DNA of 64,000 bases from assembly GCA_958299035.1 (NCBI GenBank), contig CATQJL010000001.1:16909433-16973432 (forward strand), in the 5' to 3' direction. The translations under genes were made by a program, and so were the position numbers. The stretch comes from Cylicocyclus nassatus. Lineage: Eukaryota; Nematoda; Chromadorea; Rhabditida; Strongylidae. Positions 55,796 through 64,000 of the stretch are shown here, piece after piece (within the stretch, counting starts at the first letter, position 1; every line of letters starts with the position of its first letter). The notes below the pieces were generated by a model that worked only from the letters and a program-made list of their open reading frames with translations, was not told the origin of the DNA and did no database searches.

Positions 55796-55904
55796 TGTGG
55801 GCGCACTCCGCTGCTCTCCGGCAGACCTAGTGGAGTGTGGCGCACTCCGCTGCACTCTAATAAAATGCGTCGCCGTCTTTGACGAATTATGAGCGGTATT
55901 GTAG
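55140..55904 (+). repeat. Segmental duplicate of 50636-51413
   Basis: Covers the right half of the hAT foldback and its downstream target sequence. See 50636-51413 for the shared features. Confidence 0.85.
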
Positions 55905-57092
55905 TTCTATATTTCAAGCCTAGGTAATTATAACTGTAAACTTTCAGCCTATTCCAAGCGATGGTTTCCGAATGTGGAATTTAGCACTGAAACCCAAAAG
56001 AAGAAAGCTAATTCGATATTTCTTGGTAGGTACTGCTCGGAATGGGCGAAAATTTACAGTTATTCTTACCTAAGCTTGCAGTATAATACTACTGATGCAA
56101 GAACGCTCAGCATTGTTTCGAGAAAAACACGAGAATTTTTTAGTTTCTAAAGAAATACAGCAGCTGCACATATGGATAGATATCGAAAGCATTGATGCGT
56201 ACGAGTGGAGGTCCTTAGAAATTATCTGGGATAAGATTTTTTTTTCGATTTTTGGGTATTTGGAAATCTTAAGATCTGAGTTCGAAGCGCGGATTGAGCT
56301 TTGCGCAAAATCATGAAAACCATCTTGTAAGATCTGCTTTGCCCTATCAAACAGTACCCCCTAACCTTTGTTGGTTTGAGTCTGGTTGCTTTGTTAAAGC
56401 AAGCAAGTAGAAAGGTTATTATTTTTTTGACAACCTAATGGTTTCTTGAGGATGCTTTGGCTTTTGTAGGTCTTTGTTCTTTTCAAAGTTTCAAGCCTCA
56501 AAAGTCAATGGAACAAATCTCAAATTTCATTACTTTTGCGCTCTTTGCCCTAAATACACAATCATCGAATTTTAAAAAGTGTGTATAACGATTCCGTCCC
56601 TTTCTAAAACTCGTAAGCTAAAAACAATATCAAGACGCACTCCACCAGCCTCCCGCACTAAACAGCATGGATAAGCCCAGTACATTCAGTGCTATGAAAA
56701 AAGCAGGGTTTTCCCACTTTCCAATGGAGAAAAATTCTCAGAAAAGGTAATTTTTTGAACTCGCAGAGATCCCCAAAACCTCGAAAAAATGTTGCTCTGA
56801 CTTTGTCACCGCAGCATATCTGATAGCTATACAACGAGCGGAATGCGCGTTATCCTACTACGATAAGTTGTGATCTCTCAAATTAGAGGTTTCCAAAAAA
56901 ATTTCTGGCAGTTTTCTTGCTAGAAAATCTTTTTTGTTATGCTTGCAGCTCTGCAAACACATAAGCTGTGTAGCCAAGGGTTTGCGATTTACGATAGCTT
57001 TTACCGCGCAGAAAAAGCGTTTTGAAGAAGAGTTATTTTGATTTGAAGTTGAATCACAGAAATCTTGCTTTAAGTATAACCAACCTAATATA
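55905..57092. other. Intergenic, no supported gene
   Basis: Frames at 56095-56316 (plus) and 56858-57118 (minus) lack splice or motif support. 56428-56443 and 57078-57090 end in ACAACCTAA and CCAACCTAA, resembling one terminus of mariner elements, but no matching inverted partner was found. Confidence 0.35.
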
Positions 57093-59008
57093 CAGGGATC
57101 CCAAAAGTATGTATACACTTTTGATGGTTGTTATTTCTTTTCCCAAGAAGTCTTTTGCCTACCTCTAAGCACCATTTTGTAGAGCTGGTTTGAACTTAGA
57201 TTTACAATATGGAGCGAATCACCGGCCGCCCTTTATTACTGTAGGGTTATGGTAAAGAATTCAAGAAGGGTTGTGAGCTATCAAGGGTCCTATTTAGCCT
57301 CAGAAAGCAAACCAAACAATCAGAAAACTTCTATACTAGGCCATCTCATGCCGATAAAACCGATGATGTTTGCACTTTACCGCAACGCTTCCTTAATAAG
57401 CTATGCCAAGTAAACCGCAATAGCTGTTTCTACAAAACTCCATAAAATTGTGATTAGATCATTTTAAAAGCTTTGCAGATTCGTAAAAGTTGAATAATAA
57501 AATCAGCAAGCTTGAAAACCCTAGTACATCACTCAGGGCCCGGCACGAGGTGGGCAGACGGGGTTTTCTAAAACGAGTTCCCCTTTGACCCCAATAGTTT
57601 TTACGGATATCCCCCTGAGCCCAAAAATGACGCTTTGTGCTTGTGGAACAGAGCACCGGCCACACTTCGTCTAAAAGCACTCAAAAGCGCCCAAAATGCT
57701 CAAATTCCTATAATTACTCCTCACCTGTATCAAAATAGAAAATAGGAAGAAGAGTAAGCAAGGAAAATGATGAAGGAAGAAAAAATATCAAAGGAACGCA
57801 GTCACAGGACTGAGAGACGCCGTTTCCGCGCGTATCTATTGACTGGGGCACGCTTTCCATCTTAGAAAGCTAGGCTGCTGATGCGATTTTGGGCTCTAAC
57901 AAAGACAAGAGGAGGAGTTTCGGAACCAAAATTTCACCATATAGTAAACTTTAGGTGAACAACAGATTTATGTAAAAATTTTGAAAAAATTATGTGAATT
58001 GAAAGTTTTGCCCACCTCAGGTGGGCATTAGGTGGGCAATTGCCCACCTAATTTGGAAAAAAGTTAAGCACGCTCTTCATTCACATAAGTTTTTCATAAT
58101 TTTTCATACATTGTTCCTTAGTCCTACTGCGCGTATACACACCAAGTCTCGCGCGATTTTGTGTTCTCTGCGCTGCAAACGAGCCATTTTTCCATTTTCT
58201 TGATAGTGGGAAATTTTCAGGAAAAAGCTTGCCACAACCTTCATTCACATAATTTTTTGATAAAACTTCTGAGTTAAACCCTGCAGACCCGTGTTCATGT
58301 ATCTACCAAGTTTCATACCGTATGGTCATCTGTGCGCTGCAAACGAGCCATTTGAATTCACACTTCATTTACCAGTTTTGCGAAATTTATGGAAAAAATG
58401 CTTATTACATCTCCCATTCACATAAGTTTTTCATAACATTTCATGTTTTCTTTCTACTAGCCTCTCTTTGTTTGCTTACCTAATTTGGTGCTATATCATT
58501 ACGCCTGCATTGAGAACTGATCATGTAATCATGCTGTTCAACGGCATCGCTCATGCGACGTCGCGCACGCGGCAATTAGCGGAAACGCGGCGTAGTGCGC
58601 GCGAAATCTGCTGTGCGTTGAGGTTTATGAAAAATATTTTCCGTTGAATTAGATGTATAAGGTAATAAGTGATTCGACCTTCTTTTGCTTGCACTTGGAG
58701 TCTTCTTCCGGGGTTCCGCCCCGGATCCCGCAAAAACGATATCCCCTTTGCTTTTTGGCCTTAAAACGATTTCTAGCTTGTCATTTGCCCACCTCGTGCC
58801 GGGCCCTGACATCACTTTTCAGATTTTTTGGAAACATTTTTTAAGCACGGTAAGACGCAATGACGCTGTAAGGCGAAAATCCCTACCGTAATCTTACAGT
58901 AGTGAAGGGTGATTCGTTACAAAATGGTACCTGCAGGTAAACAAAAGACTTTTTGGGAAAAAAGATATTAACAATCAAACAGTGTACACATACTTTTGGG
59001 ACACCGTG
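57093..59008. mobile_element. Tc1/mariner-type MITE split by a hAT element
   Basis: Ends CAGGGATCCCAAAAGTATGT and complement of CACGGTGTCCCAAAAGTATG, with TA flanks. Arms run to TTACTGTAGGGTTATGGTAA and its mirror. The hAT at 57534-58808 interrupts it; without that insert it is about 640 bp. Confidence 0.82.
57534..58808. mobile_element. hAT element, CAGGGCCCGGCACGAGG family, 1.28 kb
   Basis: Perfect inverted termini CAGGGCCCGGCACGAGGTGG plus GCA, and a perfect 8-bp duplication ACATCACT (57526-57533, 58809-58816). GTGGGCA-type repeats occur near 58013-58045 in the middle. Tandem-like segments with TTCACATAAGTTTTTCATAA recur at 58078, 58245 and 58425. No transposase frame. Confidence 0.88.
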
Positions 59009-60138
59009 TAGAACCATATACTAGGTCGTCCCAAAAGTTTGGTCGTTTTTTTTGAATGTCCGTAAAATCTCGGTGGTAAAGAACTGAATGCGTTTGAATG
59101 CGCTTGATGCAACCTTTTTTCTCTTTCTAATAGTTACATTCCCAATTCATAATATTGTGAACATTTCTTGATAAATGCGAAAGTTCTCTACCTGCAAATT
59201 CTATTTGCTCAAAGTTTGGCAAATCTTCAGAAATTCTAATCTGTAGCTTTGAAAAAAGATAAGTCTGAATTAAATAGAGCAAGTCCCAAACTAAAAGAAT
59301 TTTTTTTAGCTTCTTTGATCTGCTATTTGAATTTTAAAATTTTTTTTGGAAAGGTGATTTGTCTGTCAAGTTACGGAACACACAATTGCAGCAAAAACAT
59401 GAAAGCATCCAAACTTTTTGCGAGTTAAAGCTCAAATATTAAACATTAGTCGCGCATAATGATCGAGTTTTATTTATTTTAAAAAATCAAGTTTTTGAAA
59501 TTTTTGGCACTCTTATAAGCTAGAAGTACTCAAAAGCCGGAATTTTTCTTGAATGAATAATTACCACAAATCTCAAGAACTAGATCTATGTAATCTGAAA
59601 CAAGTATGATGTAACAAAAGTTTACTCTACATCTGTCGGCGCTAATTTAGACTATTAAGACGGGTGTATCCCATTAATTGTGACTGCAATTACTCAGGCG
59701 CCGCGCGATAGGCTGGCAGTAATCAGTGGAGACTCGGGTAGCCAACTCGCAAGGCATGTTATTCCATCTTTTGTGATCTTTTCACACTACCATATGAAAT
59801 TTCACTGTTTGATGGAATTCTGGCCCCAAATCTTGCAGAAATGAAATAGATAGTGAATGGAATTATGAAAATTACCATTTATCTGATGGCAGAATATGTA
59901 CTTTTTGTTTACAACACTAACGTGACCTCTAAGCATTTCCCCTCATACATTTTCTCTGGTCATGGTGCCTCTCTCCCGGGTTACTGTAACGCCGCTTTGC
60001 GGCATTTTCCAGTTGATTGACACCCACAAGTAATGGGCGCCCCCCATTGAGGTAGACTATTTTGAAAATTAGGGAAACGAGAGCACTTGTGCTAACACGG
60101 CAAGGATGCATAAATCGGCAAGGAAATGAACCGCCAAA
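59009..60138. other. Intergenic, AT-rich
   Basis: 59029-59050 reads TAGGTCGTCCCAAAAGTTTG, resembling a mariner terminus without a visible partner. The rest is unassigned. Confidence 0.35.
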
Positions 60139-60844
60139 ATGGGAAATAAATCTAAATCTAACGATACCCAAGTCGTTTGTCGAGGGTGTTTTGTGAAAGG
60201 AAGCACACAAGATTTATGGGACAATGTAATATATTCACTCGGAGATAGCAGTAAATTTGCACTTCATATGTTCCTAACCTTTACACTTCATTACATTTAT
60301 TTTCTGACTGTTATTAGGTTGATTCATAATTGACGCAAGACTTTCGTACCTAATTTCAAAGGCTGGTTCTCAAAGAAAACCAACTTCTCAACAAAAGTCT
60401 GTGTATGGCCGGAATGCTGATAAAGAAAGAAATTATGTTATATGGAATTTCGGACATTTTTTGGTCACTGATAGAGCTTTCTTGATTAGAAGGAAGAGAG
60501 GTAGGAGTAGTGGCTCACTGTCATCTAATTCATTTTTTTATTTTGGTGTGCTTTGCGAAGTCATAAAAAGGTCGTGGGTATTTTAATGACTAGCGAAAAT
60601 TGTTTTATTAATTGCTACCGGTACACTAGGTTCATAAAAAGCATTTTTTTGAGGTTTGGAAACTAAACTTACCACTGTTATGTGTTCAAGCCGATGCCTT
60701 CTAAAAAAATTTTACTTTTCAGAGTGCTGTATGCATATGCCTTCTAACATCAACAGCAATAACGTCTACGCAATCACATGTTCAGGGCTTGCCTCCAATT
60801 TTGACCATTTCCTACCCAAGTACTATTACTATGTTGTATGTTAA
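60139..60844 (+). CDS. Small spliced gene, Cys-containing protein of unknown function
   Basis: Not recognised. Exon 1, 60139-60225, starts MGNKSKSNDTQ and contains VCRGCF; donor AAT|GTAATA. Exon 2, 60362-60500, joins in phase 0 (weak acceptor TTTCAAAG), reads NYVIWNFGHFLVTDRAF and ends basic (LIRRKR) at donor AGAG|GTAGGA. Exon 3, 60723-60844, follows a strong acceptor (TTTTACTTTTCAG), joins in phase 1 and encodes CCMHMPSNINSNNVYAITC, then a short tail and TAA. Total about 115 residues with several Cys and no clear signal peptide. The exon 3 region is duplicated at 62832-63197. Relative to that copy, exon 3 here lacks an internal segment of about 70 nt near its 3' end, so the tail here is shortened. 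Confidence 0.5.
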
Positions 60845-61064
60845 TAGAAAGTTGTATGTTTTATAGAAATTCCCGCTTGGACATAGTAGAAGGTCAGATA
60901 CCACGAATCGTTTCAAACTTCCGCAAACTTGCAACCATTCAAACTTTCAAACTTGTGAAACGCGTGTAGCAGAACTAACAGAGCAAGTAACTGACCGGAG
61001 GCCAGTGTAGACACTTTAGGAGGCTCCAGCTTGGCGACCTGGAGGGGTTCGCAGAAAACATGGG
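60845..61064. other. Downstream of the small gene
   Basis: Shares TGGACATAGTAGAAGGTCAG and ACCACGAATCGTTTCAAACT with 63150-63195, up to about 60930. Beyond that it is unassigned. Confidence 0.5.
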
Positions 61065-61535
61065 CGAGTGAACCGTTAAGTGCCTACCTAAACCTAAAGA
61101 ATATACCTTACCTAAACTGAAAAAATATGAATTGCCTATCTATTTGCCGCGTCTTTATCTACCCAACCTAGATACCTTACCTACCTATGCCCTTTACCTA
61201 ACGTGAGTACCTTACCTACCTGTCCGCGCGGCCTAACTTGAATGCCTTACCTACCTATCCTAGCTTGAACCCCACTAAAATATACCCTAACCCACCTAAA
61301 AACCAATCTTAGCCCTGTTAACCTACCATCCCCCCGATTGCAAACCCCTCACCTACCCAAAGCGAACCCAGTTACCCTCCTAAACCTAGCTAAAAACCCT
61401 GCCCCCTTAACCTAAGCCTTATCCCTAACCTAATTCCCCTTACCTATTGTACCCTATACCTAAGCCAAACCCTTACTAACCTATCCTAGACCCCCTTACC
61501 TAGCCCAAATACCCAGTTACCTATCCCCGGTTCAC
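61065..61535. repeat. CCTA-rich degenerate tract (CCTACCTAAC-like)
   Basis: Dozens of CCTA words: TTACCTACCTA recurs near 61177, 61211 and 61246, and TAACCTA/CCTAACC variants continue to 61510. Almost no G-rich words lie on this strand. A shorter tract recurs at 61978-62030. It resembles degenerate telomere-type or simple-sequence DNA rather than a gene. Confidence 0.7.
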
Positions 61536-61639
61536 TCTTCTGCTAAGGACGGCGCCGTGTGTGCTTCGCCATGATCCGCGCGTCCGAAATCCGTGTCCTT
61601 GAAACCTGAAAAAGCCTCTTCCACTTACCTGCCTTATTT

Positions 61640-61825
61640 TTTGTTGAAACTCGACACTATTGCAGCTGCTGGTCTTTGGTCGAGCCCGCCAATGACGACG
61701 CCGGCCCGTTACTCCTATAGCCTCTCTGGCGCGGTGACTGACCAGGAATCGAGTGGGTCCACGCGCTGAGCTCGAAGGTTAGTTGGCAAGCTGCCACCTT
61801 ACCACTACCCCACGCGCTGCCCACG
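61640..61825 (-). mobile_element. tRNA-derived SINE-like unit
   Basis: On the minus strand: GGGCAGCGCGTGGGGTAGTG and GTAAGGTGG form an A-box-like region. GCTTGCCAACTAACC follows, and ACTCGATTCCTGGTC lies about 45 bases on, like a B box (GGTTCGANTCC with changes). The head is tRNA-like but does not fold as a clean tRNA. Confidence 0.4.
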
Positions 61826-62831
61826 ATATTAGCCAGGCTAGCCTCTGTAGACCACTACTGGCTACGAAGACGAAAGGCGCGTCTTCCCTGCTTGCCAGGA
61901 TCTTCTTACTAGGTGCTGAACGTGGTAGACACAGGATTCGTTACGCACGCATAAAGGATGGGATAACTTAGCGCAAAAGAACCTACCTAAAACCTTACCT
62001 AACACGCCGATGTTACCTACCTAGCCGCAAACTGGGCGCGCGGCTACCCATCTCCATACGCGGGGCGGCAAAACCGCCAACCACCATGCGCTCGGCGTCG
62101 ATGCACCATGTGGCGGCTCGGTGGGGCTGTCCCCTACATGTCGCGCGTCCACCAAGGTTCATGACGCCTTGACGGGCGCTGCCGAGGACTGCCCCCTACA
62201 AGTGTAAACGGCACGGTAAAATAGCGCGTAATGCTGAGAAAGAAGGGACCGACTAATTCAGATTACATTTATCTACAAATATACACAACAATAAACTAAC
62301 ACTACTAAACTACTAGAACTACGAAAACTACTAAAACTACTCTTTAAAATCAGGAAAAGATAGGCACGGGACGAGCCGCCTTGTCCCGTGCTGCCGATGC
62401 TCGGTGATGATCACTCCGACGCGTAGTTCTGGGCTCTCCGCTGGGTCAACCGCAAGTCCCTAGCCCTTCCGGGACGGTGTGACCCCTCTCCACTCCCGCT
62501 AGTGTACTTCCTACGCAAGACGAGCCATGACTTTTAGCTGCGCGTCTCCAAAACCAAGAAGATAACAAAGGTTCAATCGCTCGAAACCGATGATCATCTG
62601 CGGGAGCTGTTGGAGGCGCTGCCAGCACGAAAAATATCATAAAACGATCAATACGAACGAAACTTGAAGAGGCGTAAACTGCGGCCTGCGCGCCCTTATA
62701 CACCCTGTGACTTGGCAACGCGCCCAGCAGAAGAGGACTTGGCGCGATCTTGAAAGCGCGCCAAGTAACGCGATAGCCAGCGCTCCCGGCCTCCTGTTTC
62801 GAGGAGTGACTTGCATCGCGAGCCGCGACAA
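61826..62831. other. GC-rich stretch between the exon duplicates
   Basis: Mixed GC-rich sequence with a CTACTAAAACTAC-type low-complexity run at 62290-62345. A 133-codon minus frame (62446-62847) has no motif or splice support. Confidence 0.3.
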
Positions 62832-63197
62832 GGTTCATAAAAAGCATTTTTTTGAGGTTTGGAAACTAAACTTACCACTGTTATGTGTTCAACCCGATGC
62901 CTTCTAAAAAAATTTTGCTTTTCAGAGTGCTGTATGCATATGCCTTCTAACATCAACAGCAATAACGTCTACGCAATCACTTGTTCAGGGCTTGCCTCCA
63001 ATTTTGACCATTTCCTACCCAAGTACTACTACAACGTGAAGCATTTCAATGCTTCTATCGACATATTCTCGATTTTTGGGCTCGGCGCAACGCATAGAAG
63101 TTGTTATGTTGTATGTTAATAGAAAGTTGTATGTTTTATAAAAATTTCCGCTTGGACATAGTAGAAGGTCAGATACCACGAATCGTTTCAAACTTTT
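62832..63197 (+). repeat. Second copy of the exon 3 region of the 60139 gene
   Basis: Nearly identical to 60631-60930 from GGTTCATAAAAAGCATTTTT to CACGAATCGTTTCAAACT, except for an extra internal segment at about 63030-63100. Confidence 0.85.
62926..63119 (+). CDS. Duplicate terminal exon, longer version
   Basis: Acceptor TTTTGCTTTTCAG, then CCMHMPSNINSNNVYAITC as in 60723-60844. It continues past KYYYN into HFNASIDIFSIFGLG and ends RSCYVVC, TAA. This copy keeps sequence that the 60723 copy lost, so it is closer to the original exon. No upstream exons are duplicated with it. It could serve as an alternative last exon of the 60139 gene. Confidence 0.5.
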
Positions 63198-63524
63198 GCT
63201 TACAGTAGGTTACTCATCGTGCTTCTTCATTCTGGGCAACTCACTGGGTACCTACCGTAAGCAAATATCTGAAACAAGTAGTGGGATCTGATCTCCTACT
63301 GTCAAGCGGGCAGTTCTTTATATTGAGTCGCGCCGAGCTGGGTCGAACGGTACCCCCTGGACCAAGAGTTTGTCCACCCTGAAGCGAGATTTGGCTACGT
63401 TACGGTGACGTCACATGAATCAAGCGACTGTGCGTCGTTTTTTTCCAAAAAAATACAAGCGGTATTGCACATGTGTTCAGCATCACCACGATTTTTCAGT
63501 TCCTGACAGATTTGTAAGTGGGTT

Positions 63525-63730
63525 ACCGTACTCCATCATCATACTTTCTGAATTCCAAAGATGATCGATGCATTAGAATTATCTTCTGTTTCGCTGAAAA
63601 CGCATTTGAAGCAACCTTTTTCTTATCACATCGTAAAGTGTTAATCACTTCACGCTCCTTATCAGGTTCGCGCTTTACTGCCGTGTCAGGTGTGGTGATA
63701 CTTGGAAGAGCAGAGTACACCAGAGTTATT
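63525..63730 (-). CDS. Candidate exon, unknown protein (minus strand)
   Basis: The frame encodes a charged stretch, VKREPDKEREVINTLRCDKK then KIILMHRSSLEF, ending at donor CGG|GTAACC near 63525. The acceptor could be TTCCAAG at about 63705 or AACCAAAG at about 63768. The overlapping plus frame (63518-63733) is its antisense. Not recognised. Confidence 0.35.
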
Positions 63731-63934
63731 TGAGCATAATACAGCGTAGGCACTATTCTAATCTTTGGTTCAAGAAAATAACAGAGACAAATCTGTGTTT
63801 GTGTATGAGTAGTATAAAAGTTGCAGATTAATAAATTCCAGCCAAAGCTGTTGGTATAAGAAAATGTTAATACCAAGAGTATTGAGTTTTCATGCATAAG
63901 ACCACCTTTTCAAAATCTTTAAGAGCTGGAAAAA

Positions 63935-64000
63935 ATCGAGCCCCAAAAATCGAGAATTTGTTAATAGTAGCATTGAAACGTTTACGTTGTGGTAGCAAAG
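63935..64000 (-). repeat. Third, inverted copy of the duplicated exon segment (cut by window end)
   Basis: The minus strand reads CCACAACGTAAACGTTTCAATGCT-like sequence, then AATTCTCGATTTTTGGGGCT. This matches 63030-63085 with small gaps. The window ends inside it. Confidence 0.65.

Noticed and set aside
55993..56316. Protein gene at 56095-56316
   Set aside because: No splice sites, motif or similarity; AT-rich chance frame.
56428..57090. Mariner element between two CAACCTAA ends
   Set aside because: Both ends face the same way, so they cannot be the two termini of one element.
62446..62847. 133-codon minus ORF
   Set aside because: GC-rich chance frame with no motif, ending inside the duplicated exon region.
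1..64000. CRISPR array, prokaryotic operon or virus-like block
   Set aside because: No regularly spaced direct repeats with unique spacers, no operon structure, and introns throughout. No capsid, envelope or integrase genes seen.

Overview
The window looks like one scaffold piece from a repeat-rich invertebrate, most likely a clade V (strongylid, hookworm-like) nematode. The evidence is indirect. Candidate genes are split by 37-75 nt introns with nematode-style acceptors (TTTCAG, TTTATAG, TTTATTTAG). AATAAA signals sit at or just after stop codons. There is an RTE-clade retrotransposon of the kind common in hookworms, and a mariner relative with a TTAGGTTGGTGCAAAA terminus. Two N-gaps (13888-13910 and 40199-40698) show a draft assembly. 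No alignment or database search was run. Gene models come from splice signals and reading-frame phase, so boundaries may be off by a few bases.

Layout. 0-5.7 kb: minisatellite, then a CGATAAAATCGAT-rich repeat family (called C here), one copy split by a hAT foldback. 6.2-12.8 kb: two divergent candidate genes with MITEs in the introns of the plus-strand one. 13-15 kb: a CCGCGG-cored tandem repeat. 15.8-19.2 kb: a complete-looking RTE element with a 12-bp target duplication, ending 67 bp before the ATG of a spliced gene (19.2-21.3 kb) that carries in-frame stops. 21.6-29.3 kb: a 7.7-kb hAT element with perfect 8-bp duplications, a decayed transposase and a multi-exon membrane-protein gene inside its borders. 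30.9-32.8 kb: a TTCGAA-rich hAT-like element. 34.0-34.6 kb: a Tnp2-like (CACTA-type) transposase-domain gene remnant. 35.1-35.7 kb: a terminal-inverted-repeat element with three hairpins in a row. 36.3-38.6 kb: an inverted pair of Penelope-like terminal modules, then a spliced gene. 40-59 kb: almost entirely MITEs, foldbacks and hAT relatives, often nested. 60.1-63.1 kb: a small spliced gene whose last exon is duplicated, separated by a CCTA-rich tract and a SINE-like unit.

Two signals stand out. First, a covarying stem-loop motif (outer stem, CTGATGAN, inner stem, GAAACGTT, outer stem) occurs at four loci, three of them as inverted pairs, and resembles a minimal hammerhead ribozyme of Penelope-like elements. 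At three loci it is followed by a conserved start reading MPRF. Second, a hAT family (termini CATAGGTGCGAT or CAGAGGTGCGAT) has a candidate transposase source, several foldback derivatives and one insertion whose empty target is also present in this window. The rest of the biology is host genes of unknown function embedded in this transposon landscape.
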